Shown piece after piece: positions 1 to 8,205 of a DNA stretch of 19,626 bases. The first letter of the stretch is position 1. Every line of letters starts with the position of its first letter. Source of the DNA: CAYXZO01 sp964469505 (GTDB taxonomy: Bacteria; Fidelibacterota; UBA8477; JABMPR01); the NCBI GenBank assembly GCA_964469505.1, contig CAYXZO010000042.1:1-19626 (forward strand), written 5' to 3'. The notes beneath the pieces were generated by a model, which did no database searches, was not told the DNA's origin, and was given only the letters and a program-made list of their open reading frames with translations. A program made the position numbers and the translations under genes.

Positions 1-612
1 CCAAGTATCAATTGTAGTGCCTATTCGAAATACGCTATCTTTCACAATCCTCAAGGTTATTTTCTCGGGAAAACCTTCTGCATTTTTATCGACAGAATAC
101 TCAGGGAGTGTTTTGTAGGAAGTTATCCCGAATCTGGTAAATACTGTGAAATGTTTAGCAACATGAAGGGTTGGTTCCACACCAAGAGTAAAAATATTGT
201 GGCCTTTCCAAGTTGTGCCAAAGACGTATTTATATTGATCATCCGCATTGCGGTAATAGTAAAAGTAGTCAATGCCGGTTTTATAGTACTTTATTTGTGA
301 AAATACTTTAAAATCCGTTTTTTCGCCCTTAAATAATTCATAGAAATAGGCAACCCCAACCGACCATTCACCATTCGGTTGATATTCCATAGTATCACCG
401 AATGATTCTTCTGAATGACCTCCCTCGTATGCAAACCCGCCTGAAATCTCAAAACTAGAACGGGCGAATGGTTTTACCTCCATAGCGAATGTTGCAACTG
501 AAGTTGTCGACCAGGTCAATGGCCCGGTTAAAAAAGATTTCAAAGTCAAAGAGCCAGTTTTAGATAAAGCAGTGGAAGAAAATAGCACAAGCAAAGTAAT
601 TAACCTTTTCAT
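1..612 (-). CDS. Putative outer-membrane beta-barrel protein, 3' end beyond window (partial)
   Basis: The frame is open from ATG at 612 to the window edge (204 codons, no stop), so the C-terminus is missing. The first ~17 residues (MKRLITLLVLFSSTALS) form a typical cleavable signal peptide: a basic start, a hydrophobic core and small residues near the end. The rest is rich in aromatic and alternating polar/hydrophobic residues in short strand-like runs (for example WSVGVAYFYELF near 100-111, TDFKVFSQIKYYKTGIDYFYYY and FTVFTRFGITSYKT), with charged turns between them. That pattern is usual in outer-membrane barrels. A purine-rich Shine-Dalgarno (GGAAGGGGAA) lies about 5-7 nt before the ATG. 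No named family was recognised. The role (porin-like, DUF-type barrel or other surface protein) is inference from composition only. Confidence 0.7.
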   Translation of the reverse strand, partial: MKRLITLLVLFSSTALSKTGSLTLKSFLTGPLTWSTTSVATFAMEVKPFARSSFEISGGFAYEGGHSEESFGDTMEYQPNGEWSVGVAYFYELFKGEKTDFKVFSQIKYYKTGIDYFYYYRNADDQYKYVFGTTWKGHNIFTLGVEPTLHVAKHFTVFTRFGITSYKTLPEYSVDKNAEGFPEKITLRIVKDSVFRIGTTIDTW

Positions 613-941
613 TACTTTCCCCTTCCGTTTTTCATTGATAGTCCAACCGAAAATTACATGAAGCGCTGAATTATTTTTTCTGGATAAGACTTCTTTGGTA
701 ACTATCAATCTTTGGTGGCGAATGAATGATAAATACTGTCATGTTTACATGTAGCCGCACAAAGTCTTTATCGTATCGTTTCGACGGTTTTCTAATGAAA
801 GCGAAAGATTTTGTTTAAATCCAACTCTCTTAATATAACACGTATCAGAAATCCTTCATTGCCTGGGGCCTAAAATACCTATCTATTATCTACTAAGAAT
901 AAATTGAGCAAAGCTTACAAATAAGCCAATTAAAAAATGCC
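613..941. other. AT-rich intergenic region, 329 nt
   Basis: This stretch separates the class V aminotransferase stop (TAA at 942-944) from the start of the barrel-protein gene at 612. It is clearly more AT-rich than its surroundings and holds no convincing ORF. It contains a perfect 5+2+5 inverted repeat, CATGTTTACATG (740-751), and a weak hairpin GCTTA-CAAA-TAAGC (913-926). The promoter of the downstream gene should lie here, but I found no clear -35/-10 pair. TTGATA followed after 16 nt by TATCCA on the minus strand (about 670-700) is the best weak candidate. Confidence 0.6.
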
Positions 942-2420
942 TTACGCTTCCCCCAAATATCTGTCCACTACTCCCGCTACTGAGAATACTTCACGATGGT
1001 CAAAGGCGAAATCATTATGAACGTAATTCTCGTCTTCATCCACATGGTAAAGCCGTCGGTAATAATCTCGGCGGGTGCTGATGTCGGTTAAAGCTCGCAC
1101 CAGCTCGTCGGCGTCCTCTCGGGTGGAATACATGGCAAAGCTGGCCCGCACCATACCCTTCTTAAGCGTCAGGGCGTATTTCAATTCATCAAAAGTAGTA
1201 ACCCCCGCCTCAGCCATTAACTCGTCCTGAATCATAGTTTTAACATAGGGATGAGCACAGAAACACTGGTTCCGAACGGAAATGTTGAAGTAATCATTCA
1301 ACACCGCCGCCACAAAGCCGTGGTCCAAGCCCCGTAAATTGAAGGCAATCGATCCTGCCCGGGGACAGGCGTCCAGGTCAGTGGAGCCATAGATAACCAG
1401 ATCCGGAACTTCCTTCAACCTCTCCAGGGCATAGCGCAGGACCTGATCTTCTTCCTCCTGTAAAACCTCCATCCCGATACGATCCATAACTTCCAGAGCC
1501 GCAGCTAAAGCAATCAGTCCCGGAATGTTGGGGGTACCGGCCTCTTCCCGATCAGGAAAATCTTGCTTTACCCAGTAATCCTCCATAAAAACTCGATCTA
1601 CCATTCCGCCCCCGACTTCCACCGGCTCTATGGCTGCCAGGTGCCTTTTGCGCGCCACCACGATGCCCGGGGAACCCGGTACATAGGTCTTGTGGCCTGA
1701 GAATACCAACGCATCAGGTTCAGACGTTCTATCTTTGGGATTGGATAGATACACCGGCAGATGAGCCACAGTTTGAGCTCCGTCTACCAGCAGATAAGCT
1801 CCATACTCATGTGCCAGCCGGGCGGCCTCTTTAATCGGATTGATGATCCCAGTTACGTTACTCACACCTGTCAGGGCTACGTAGTTTACCCGGTCTCCGT
1901 ACTTCTCTAGGGCTTGCTTCAAAGCCGGCAGACTCACACACATAAGCTGGTTATTTTCCATGGCTACGGGAACATGGTAGACCTGGGCCATGTGTTTGCG
2001 ATGGGGCAAGTCGTTGGAGTGATGTTCCATGATGGAAACCAGAGCCACATCTCGGTCCGGCCGTAATTGACGGTAGATACGAGCCATTCGATTAATGCCG
2101 GCGGTGGTACCACTCCCTACGGCGAAACAGGCGAACTCATCGGGGTCAGCGTGCAAAAACGAAAGAATACGCTCATGGGCCCATTGAAATTCGCGGGTGG
2201 AGATTTTAGCTCCGAAATGCAGTAAGCTATGGGTGTTGGCGTAATGGGAGTAGAAAGATTCTAGCACCGCGTGGGCGGCGCCCATCATGAGAGTCGTAGC
2301 AGTGGAATCCAGGTAAATCCGCCGTGTCAGCTCCCCTGTAGCCACCCGGTAGTGAGTGTTTAACCCTAAAAAATCGTTGCGGACCTTTTCAAATAAAGCC
2401 TTTCCCCTTCCACGTTCCAT
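942..2420 (-). CDS. Class V aminotransferase, cysteine desulfurase-like (PLP enzyme)
   Basis: A 492-residue fold-type I PLP enzyme of the NifS/SufS kind; the family takes sulfur from cysteine as an enzyme persulfide. Landmarks, numbered from ATG 2420: MEHHSND (His133/134, cofactor stacking), VDGAQT (Asp213 and Gln216, PLP ring contacts), SGHKTYVPG (Lys244, Schiff base), EAGTPN (293-298) and RNQCFCAHP. Cys388 in the last motif matches the catalytic cysteine, with a second cysteine two residues earlier. It is longer than usual SufS/IscS (about 400), with extra sequence at both ends. ATG 2420 is preferred because TAGGA precedes it by 6 nt; an in-frame TTG at 2426 has no usable Shine-Dalgarno. 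The gene begins 17 nt after the M28 peptidase stop, so the two are probably co-transcribed. Cysteine desulfurase activity is inference; a selenocysteine lyase or related desulfurylase is possible. Confidence 0.85.
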   Translation of the reverse strand: MERGRGKALFEKVRNDFLGLNTHYRVATGELTRRIYLDSTATTLMMGAAHAVLESFYSHYANTHSLLHFGAKISTREFQWAHERILSFLHADPDEFACFAVGSGTTAGINRMARIYRQLRPDRDVALVSIMEHHSNDLPHRKHMAQVYHVPVAMENNQLMCVSLPALKQALEKYGDRVNYVALTGVSNVTGIINPIKEAARLAHEYGAYLLVDGAQTVAHLPVYLSNPKDRTSEPDALVFSGHKTYVPGSPGIVVARKRHLAAIEPVEVGGGMVDRVFMEDYWVKQDFPDREEAGTPNIPGLIALAAALEVMDRIGMEVLQEEEDQVLRYALERLKEVPDLVIYGSTDLDACPRAGSIAFNLRGLDHGFVAAVLNDYFNISVRNQCFCAHPYVKTMIQDELMAEAGVTTFDELKYALTLKKGMVRASFAMYSTREDADELVRALTDISTRRDYYRRLYHVDEDENYVHNDFAFDHREVFSVAGVVDRYLGEA

Positions 2421-2437
2421 AGGCAATCCTACTAGAT

Positions 2438-4362
2438 TCAGAGTTGCAAGGTTATGGTCATTTCCTGTTTATCGCGAATAATTTTTACCCTGACCTTTTG
2501 GCCGGGACGCAATTCTCCTAATCGATCCACATAATCGTAAATGTTATTAACGGTTTTGCCGTTGATACCTATGATCACGTCACCTTTTTGAAGCCCGGCT
2601 TTGGCCGCCGGTTTGCCATCAACCACACCTTCCAGCAACATACCTTTCACCGGAGAAGTGTAAGCAGGAATCACCCCCAAGGAAACTTTGAAACGCCGGT
2701 TCCCGTGGCCCCTGCGTTTCATAGGGGTCGGGATAAATTTCGGTTTCTCAGGCAAAGCAGCCAGCCGTTTCACTACCCGCGCCAGATATTGCACTACCCG
2801 AACCTCTCCCGCGGGATTGCATTTAGGCCAGTCGTCACTGGGTCGGTGATAATCCTTATGACTGCCGGTAAAGAAGAACAACACCGGAATCTTCTCGGCG
2901 TAAAAGGAAGCATGGTCACTCGGCCCCAAACCACTGGGGTTGAAAATGGTTTCCAAGCTGTCCGGAGCAACGGCCGCTTTCAGCAATTCGGGAAAAACAG
3001 AGGCTGTCCCAGTACCGCTGATGATCAACTGATTCTGCCGCAGCCGCCCAACCATATCCAGATTGATCATACATGCAATGCTGTCCCGCGGAACTGGCGG
3101 GTGGTCCACAAACCAGCGCGATCCCAGATCACCCTGCTCTTCGGCATCAAAAGCCACCAAAATGATCCCCCTTTTGAGTCGANNNNNNNNNNNNNNNNNN
3201 NNNNNNNNNNNNNNNNNNNNNNNNNNNNNNNNNNNNNNNNNNNNNNNNNNNNNNNNNNNNNNNNNNNNNNNNNNNNNNNNNNATCACCCTGCTCTTCGGC
3301 ATCAAAAGCCACCAAAATGATCCCCCTTTTGAGTCGATCACGGTGGGCAGCCAAGTATTCCCCCACTTCAAGCACTGCTGCTACGCCAGAGGCATTGTCG
3401 TCGGCTCCATTGTGCACCGCCTTGGTTTGCGGAGCCATGGAACCCGAGCCTTCTCCTCCCAGTCCCAGATGGTCACGATGGGCCCCGATTACAACCCACT
3501 GCCCGGCGTAGCGAGGATCAGAACCAGGTATTTTGCCCACCACATTACCAATGGTAGCTTCGTGACGAATGATATCTACGATTGCCTTAAGTTCGCCGGG
3601 AATCAGGCGCCCTACTGGTCCACTATTGGCAACGCTGACATCCTCTAGTTTCAGACCGGCGGCAGCGAGCCATTGGATTCCCACCGAGCGCTTGATTTGA
3701 ATGACCGGAATTTCTTCCGGAGCATAACCTCGATGACGCTGGAAAACCGGCAGCTCGTCCGTGCCGGGATCAAGGAAAACAACACCGGCAGCTCCGTTAT
3801 CACGAGCCAGCCGCACCTTACCACGCTCATTGATATTAACATGAATCGTGTCCCCCTCGGGGATTCCCCGCAAAACCAGAACCCATTTGCCCTTTACATC
3901 CACCCCGGTGTAATCGCCGGGTTGGGAAGAATCTTCATTAGACATACCATACCCCACAAAAACTACCGGCGCTTCAACTTGTCCATCTCCCGTCAAGTAC
4001 AGGGGAACAAAGTCCTGGTTCGGTAGATATCTCTTGTTCTGCCACTCCAACGTCGTTTTGGGTCCGATGAAAAGGCTATCGATAAAAGGGAAAGGTTGGA
4101 AATAGCTGCTGTCACCGATACCGGGCTGGATACCGGCCCAACGAAAATTCTGGATGATGTACTGACGAACCTCACGCGCCTGGGGAGTTCCAGGGAAACG
4201 TCCCTTACGAGCCCCGTCGGCTAAAAACTGAAGATGAGCTCGTATCTCGGGAGCAGTGACGGCGGAGGGACCGCCGGGATGAAAGCGGATCATCAGCGGT
4301 TGACGGCAAGCCACAGCTACCAACAACAAAGCAGCAGGTGCCAAAAAACGATAGATCTTCAT
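2438..4362 (-). CDS. Secreted M28 family zinc peptidase with PA and PDZ domains (interrupted by assembly gap)
   Basis: As written the frame is broken by 100 Ns. Removing the Ns plus one of the two identical 55-bp flanks gives a continuous 589-residue protein. The N-terminus has a signal sequence ending in a possible lipobox (Cys19). A PA-like insert lies at about 125-235. The M28 catalytic core is at about 270-485, with the expected metal-site motifs: GAHRDH (His295), NGADDNASG (Asp321), DAEEQG (Glu356 catalytic, Glu357), NLDMVGR (Asp384) and KDYHRPSD (His454). A C-terminal PDZ domain (about 505-589) includes AGLQKGDVIIGING. The family comprises co-catalytic two-zinc aminopeptidases, so the likely role is peptide degradation in the periplasm or at the outer membrane. 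The start is ATG 4362 with GGAGA upstream. The next gene, a class V aminotransferase, follows after 17 nt. Confidence 0.88.
3128..3337. repeat. 100-N scaffold gap flanked by identical 55-bp direct copies (assembly artefact)
   Basis: Ns run from 3183 to 3282, exactly 100. The 55 bases immediately left (3128-3182) and right (3283-3337) of the gap are identical. Both encode the same peptide of the M28 catalytic core (ILVAFDAEEQGD region). Two abutting contigs sharing a k-mer-length overlap and joined by a default 100-N spacer produce exactly this picture. The excess of 155 bases is not a multiple of three, which explains the apparent frameshift. It is not a biological repeat. Confidence 0.93.
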
Positions 4363-4398
4363 GGCGATATTTCTCCGTGTGTAATGTGATTTTTCCCA

Positions 4399-4426
4399 GC
4401 CATAGGACTTCAGGGTTGTTTGTCAA
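4399..4426 (-). promoter_or_regulatory. Putative sigma-70 type promoter for the M28 peptidase gene
   Basis: On the minus strand a perfect -35 hexamer TTGACA (4426-4421) is followed after 16 nt by TATGGC (4404-4399), a weak -10. It lies in the 132-nt gap between thiI and the M28 peptidase gene, about 37 nt before the peptidase ATG. This suggests that peptidase and aminotransferase can be transcribed apart from thiI. The poor -10 keeps confidence low. Confidence 0.35.
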
Positions 4427-4494
4427 TGGTAATATAGCTGTCCGTATGAGGGACCAAATCAGTTTGACGATTCTGGCCCTGCCTGCGGACCCAC

Positions 4495-5709
4495 TTAAAT
4501 ATCTTGGACCTGGGTAGCAGCGACAGCCTGCGCGACCAGCCCGGCCACATCAAATCTGGATTCCTCCCGGCGGGCCGTTTCTAATTGGGCTCGCGTCACA
4601 GGATTGGGCGGTACAAGCAAAGAACAGCAGTCGTCCCCAGGCTGAATCGAAATCTCATAAGTGCCCAAGCTTTGTGCCAGAGCAACTATCTCCTTTTTGT
4701 CCATTCCTACGAGAGGGCGCAAAACGGGCAGCGTAGTAACTTCCTCAATGGCCGCCATATTTGCCAAAGTCTGGGAAGCCACCTGGCCTAATGATTCGCC
4801 GGTCACCAGCGCTTCGGCCCCCTCCTGACGGGCCAGAGCTTCGGCTATGCGAAACATAAACCGGCGATACAACACTATGCGGTAACGGGGATCGGCTTCT
4901 GCGATTATTGCCTGCTGGATGGGCGCCAAGGGTGAAAAATATAGGGGAATTTGGGGATGAAAATTGCGCAGATGTCGCACCAAGTCCCGGGCTTTGTCCT
5001 GAGAGGCACGGCTCATAAGGGGCACAGCGTGGAAATGTAACGCTAGGATCTCAGCTCCTCGCTTAAGCGCCAGATAGGCTGCTACGGGTGAATCAATCCC
5101 GCCTGAAAGCAAAACCACCACCTTACCGCTGGCCCCCACCGGTAAACCTCCCGGACCAGCTTCTTTGCTGACCAGCACCAGGGCCTGTCGTTGAACCAGT
5201 TCCACGCGACAATCCACGTCTGCGCCCTTTAATCGAACCCGCTTGCCAAGATTCTCCACCAAAAAGGCACCCACCTTACGATTGATTTCCGGTGAAGTGA
5301 GGGGAAAGTTCTTGTCCGCTCGTTTGGCGGAAACGCGGAAAGTCTCGAATTCCAGCGATGCCATAAGTTTCAGAGCCGCTTCCTGAATTGCGGACAATTC
5401 CTGCGGTACAACCAGGCCATAGCGCAGATTCTCAACGCCCGGAACCCGCTTTAAGGCTACCACTACCGCAATGCGTTCAGCAGGAGTAAGCTCTTTAATA
5501 TCCACCACCAATCGGCCCCGCATTCGCTTTACTCGTGCCTGCGTCAGTCGGATACGCTCCAGGACCAGTTGCATATTGGCCTTTAACCGTTTTTCAAAAT
5601 CGATCTGGTTACGGCCTTTTAAACCGATTTCACCATAATGGACCACCAAAATACTAGCTTGGGCTGCTGCTGAGGAACTCACTTGCACGGCGGTAAAATA
5701 GGACAGCAA
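4495..5709 (-). CDS. thiI: tRNA 4-thiouridine synthase ThiI (short form, no rhodanese domain)
   Basis: ThiI adenylates U8 of tRNA and inserts sulfur to form 4-thiouridine; in some bacteria it also serves thiazole synthesis. The N-terminal motif HYGEIGLKGRN is at 24-34, a THUMP domain covers about 65-175, and the PP-loop is LSGGIDSP (201-208). VTGESLGQVASQT (302-314) and the GDDCCSLLVPP motif (358-368, Cys361/Cys362) follow. The protein ends near 404 and lacks the C-terminal rhodanese domain of the enterobacterial form (about 480 residues), as in many short ThiI proteins. The coordinate uses TTG at 5709. No good Shine-Dalgarno is visible there or before the internal GTG codons at 5688 and 5682. 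Because the family motif usually begins within about 10 residues of the N-terminus, the true start is uncertain. It lies 73 nt after nnrE. Confidence 0.93.
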   Translation of the reverse strand: MLSYFTAVQVSSSAAAQASILVVHYGEIGLKGRNQIDFEKRLKANMQLVLERIRLTQARVKRMRGRLVVDIKELTPAERIAVVVALKRVPGVENLRYGLVVPQELSAIQEAALKLMASLEFETFRVSAKRADKNFPLTSPEINRKVGAFLVENLGKRVRLKGADVDCRVELVQRQALVLVSKEAGPGGLPVGASGKVVVLLSGGIDSPVAAYLALKRGAEILALHFHAVPLMSRASQDKARDLVRHLRNFHPQIPLYFSPLAPIQQAIIAEADPRYRIVLYRRFMFRIAEALARQEGAEALVTGESLGQVASQTLANMAAIEEVTTLPVLRPLVGMDKKEIVALAQSLGTYEISIQPGDDCCSLLVPPNPVTRAQLETARREESRFDVAGLVAQAVAATQVQDI

Positions 5710-5782
5710 AGCACAACTAAAAGCTGTGCCTGAGGTTTTATGCGGAACGAGGGACCTGGGGGGTAACCGTAAAGGTTGAGGC

Positions 5783-6565
5783 TCAACCGAATATCAATTC
5801 GATTATTCCCTCCGGCACCGGCCAGTAAGGCCAGGATATTTTGAGGTAACGGCCAATATCCGACGGAATACCGATATCCGCTAAAAAAAGTCTGCCGAAA
5901 TAAGGACGGGCTGAAGCCTTTAGAAAGCCGGCTTTGGGAGCGGCCAGAGTCAGAGTGGCGGTGGCTGCAAAACAAGGTTCATAAATTTCGCCGGTATCGG
6001 TGTCCAATCCGGTTGGTAAATCCAAAGATAGGATCGGACTGGACCAAGTCTGGAAGCTGGTAACCAACTCCGCTACCCGCCCTCGGGGAGGTCCCTTAAG
6101 GTTGTAACCCACCAGGGCGTCGATAACTACCGCTCCATCCCATTGGTGAAGCAGATCTTCTTTGTGGAGTTCAAAAAAACTAACTCCCGATAGGCTAGCC
6201 AAGGTCGCACTACGAGCCTTCAGCAAGGGACTCATTTTTTCCCGATCGATCGTAGAGCACAGGGCAACTTTAATCCCCCGGTTAGCCAAGTGGCGTGCGG
6301 CCACCAATCCTCCGCCGCCGTTATTGCCTTTCCCAGCCAGAACGATGGCACCCCTCTCAAAAATCACTTCGCGGAAAAGCCTTAGGGCGACTTCCGCCAG
6401 GCGGCTGCCGGCCAATTCCATCATTTGCTCCAACATTACCCCGTACCGTTTCGTCACTATCTCATCAATCCGTCGCATCATATCCCGGTCCACTACGGGG
6501 AAATGGTCAATCGCCATACGCGGGAAATAGATAGTTTCAGCCGTGGTGGGAATCTTTTTTTCCAT
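5783..6565 (-). CDS. nnrE: NAD(P)H-hydrate epimerase (stand-alone YjeF N-terminal domain)
   Basis: NnrE interconverts the R and S forms of hydrated NADH/NADPH so that an ADP/ATP-dependent dehydratase can repair both. At 260 residues it holds only the YjeF_N domain. Signature stretches are MRRIDEIVTKRYG (30-42), MELAG (49-53), AGKGNNGGGG (77-86, the nucleotide-binding loop), IDALVGY (148-154) and LDLPTGLDTDTG (181-192, with the conserved Asp residues). The C-terminal dehydratase domain (NnrD), often fused to it in bacteria, is absent and not encoded elsewhere in this window. The start is ATG 6565 with GGAA five nt upstream. It begins 19 nt after the FMN glutamate synthase-like gene and precedes thiI, so these three are probably one transcript. 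Confidence 0.92.
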   Translation of the reverse strand: MEKKIPTTAETIYFPRMAIDHFPVVDRDMMRRIDEIVTKRYGVMLEQMMELAGSRLAEVALRLFREVIFERGAIVLAGKGNNGGGGLVAARHLANRGIKVALCSTIDREKMSPLLKARSATLASLSGVSFFELHKEDLLHQWDGAVVIDALVGYNLKGPPRGRVAELVTSFQTWSSPILSLDLPTGLDTDTGEIYEPCFAATATLTLAAPKAGFLKASARPYFGRLFLADIGIPSDIGRYLKISWPYWPVPEGIIELIFG

Positions 6566-6584
6566 TAATTCCAGGCTTGCCTTT

Positions 6585-8177
6585 TCAGCTTCCCTGGGGA
6601 GCGAAAGTATAGGGATCGGCTAATTCGTAAGCTTGCCGATAGGCCGGGGGAATAATCTCATCCAGAAAGCTGCCTGGAGCTACCGGAGGGAAGAGCTCAT
6701 CGTAACGCATTACACGATCCGGACTTATCCGCCGGTTAATGTGAGCTCTGGTCAGTTCTTCAGGGTGGTCCAAACCGGTGGCGGAAAGTAATTCGGCCGC
6801 TGCTTTTACCGTCTCAGCATGGTAACGGGCAACACGATGTTCCTTGTTCTCCACTACTAACCCAACCACCAATTGGGGATCCTGGGTAGTTATGCCGGTG
6901 GGACAGGTGTTCTTATTACACTCCAGGGCTTGAATACAACCCAGAGCCATCATCATGCCCCGGGCACTGTTGGCCATATCAGCTCCCAGAGCCATATTTT
7001 TCAGAATATCGAAACCGGTAACAATCTTGCCGCTGGCAATGAGCCTGATATTTTGCTTTAAATCAAATCCTTGCAGGCAATCGGAGACGAAAACCAGAGC
7101 ATCCGTAAGAGGCATACCCACGAAATTGCTGTATTCCAGGGGCGCAGCTCCGGTTCCGCCTTCTCCCCCATCCACAGTGATAAAATCAGGATAGATTTCG
7201 GTGGTCAACATAGCTTTACAAATGGCCATGAATTCATGTAAATGTCCGACAGAAAGTTTGAAACCAACAGGCTTGCCGCCGGCAAGTTCACGCAGGTGTT
7301 GAATGAAGTACAAAAGTTCAATTGGTGTATCGAAAGCAGTATGGCGAGGTGGCGACACAACCTCAGTGTATGGGTCCATATTACGAATAGCGGCAATCTC
7401 CGGAGTATTTTTAGCTGCCGGTAGGATTCCTCCATGGCCGGGTTTAGCCCCCTGGGAAAGCTTAACTTCGATCATCTTTACCGCTTCTATACCAGCCTTT
7501 TCAGCGAACAATTCAGGGCTGAAACGTCCCTGATGGTCCCGGCATCCGAAATAGCCGGTACCGATTTGCCAGATAAGGTCGCCTCCCTGTAGGTGATATG
7601 GAGAAATGCCGCCCTCTCCGGTATTGTGGGCAAAATTTCCACGCTGGGCCCCTTGATTTAAGGCCATAATAGCGTTTTTACTGAGAGCACCGTAGCTCAT
7701 GGCAGAAATGTTGAAAATGCTGGCATTGTAGGGCTGAGAACATAGAGGGCCCCCTACTTTCACCCGTATGTCAAGGGGACACTCGCGGGGGTTGTGGGCC
7801 AGCAGGGAATGGTTCATCCACTCGTAGCCTACTTCATAAACATCATATTGGGTGCCGAATGGAGTTGTATCCAATTCGCCTTTAGCCCGTTGATAAATCA
7901 CCGAGCGGTTGATTCGATTGAATGGGCGGCCGCCCACATCCGACTCAACGAAATATTGATAGAGTTTGGGGCGTAATAGCTCCATGAAATAACGTAAACG
8001 CCCTGCCAGGGGGAAATTACGCACGACGGTATGGCGTGTCTGGAACATATCATAAAGCCCCTGAGCGATGGTTGGGAAAACGATAATCCCTAACCACCAG
8101 ATAGGGGGCCAGAAATAGGAAACGGCAGCCATCCAGGCGACCACAATTGCCGACCAAATGAGGAACTTCCGCCGCAT
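6585..8177 (-). CDS. Membrane-anchored FMN-binding glutamate synthase family protein
   Basis: A 530-residue protein matching the FMN/3Fe-4S synthase domain of glutamate synthase. The first 45 residues contain one or two hydrophobic segments, so the enzyme is probably anchored to the inner membrane. The FMN TIM-barrel spans about 145-470, including ISAMSYGALSKNA (157-169), PGHGGILPAAKN (246-257), DGGEGGTGAAP (336-346) and a phosphate-site region near 380-410. Three cysteines, C414, C420 and C425 (C-x5-C-x4-C, ending CPTG), match the 3Fe-4S ligands of GOGAT. The glutaminase domain and a small NADPH subunit are missing from the protein and from the neighbourhood. The amide donor and physiological reaction are therefore unknown; calling it gltB would overstate the evidence. 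ATG 8177 is preceded by AGGGG at 7 nt. It lies downstream of a terminator and is probably the first gene of its transcript. Confidence 0.88.
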   Translation of the reverse strand: MRRKFLIWSAIVVAWMAAVSYFWPPIWWLGIIVFPTIAQGLYDMFQTRHTVVRNFPLAGRLRYFMELLRPKLYQYFVESDVGGRPFNRINRSVIYQRAKGELDTTPFGTQYDVYEVGYEWMNHSLLAHNPRECPLDIRVKVGGPLCSQPYNASIFNISAMSYGALSKNAIMALNQGAQRGNFAHNTGEGGISPYHLQGGDLIWQIGTGYFGCRDHQGRFSPELFAEKAGIEAVKMIEVKLSQGAKPGHGGILPAAKNTPEIAAIRNMDPYTEVVSPPRHTAFDTPIELLYFIQHLRELAGGKPVGFKLSVGHLHEFMAICKAMLTTEIYPDFITVDGGEGGTGAAPLEYSNFVGMPLTDALVFVSDCLQGFDLKQNIRLIASGKIVTGFDILKNMALGADMANSARGMMMALGCIQALECNKNTCPTGITTQDPQLVVGLVVENKEHRVARYHAETVKAAAELLSATGLDHPEELTRAHINRRISPDRVMRYDELFPPVAPGSFLDEIIPPAYRQAYELADPYTFAPQGS

Positions 8178-8205
8178 GATTATCCCCTATAAAAGGTTCA
8201 ATTTG

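Noticed and set aside
913..926. Hairpin GCTTACAAATAAGC downstream of the class V aminotransferase gene as a terminator
   Set aside because: A five-base, AT-rich stem without a clean T run behind it on the minus strand. Not strong enough to call.
2421..2426. TTG at 2426 as start of the class V aminotransferase
   Set aside because: It abuts the TAGGA sequence that is ideally placed for ATG 2420, so the ATG is the better start.
2438..3160. A separate 240-residue peptidase starting at a TTG near 3160
   Set aside because: Its first residues (VAFDAEEQGD) are internal to the M28 catalytic core and duplicate the peptide on the other side of the N gap. It is the 3' part of one gene, split by the assembly artefact.
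2588..3511. A 307-residue plus-strand frame
   Set aside because: Antisense to the M28 peptidase and spans the N gap. No domain pattern; low-information composition.
3067..4362. A 431-residue version of the M28 protein reading through the Ns
   Set aside because: After the gap it reads the duplicated flank in a wrong frame and loses the Asp384 and His454 metal motifs. The collapsed 589-residue frame is complete.
5710..5728. Imperfect hairpin GCACAACTAAAAGCTGTGC just before thiI
   Set aside because: Only five paired bases plus a mismatched extension and no T run. Too weak to call a terminator or riboswitch; no thiamine riboswitch sequence is apparent in the 73-nt gap.
5679..5975. A 98-residue minus-strand frame overlapping the ends of nnrE and thiI
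   Set aside because: Overlaps the conserved part of nnrE in another frame, has no Shine-Dalgarno and no recognisable features.
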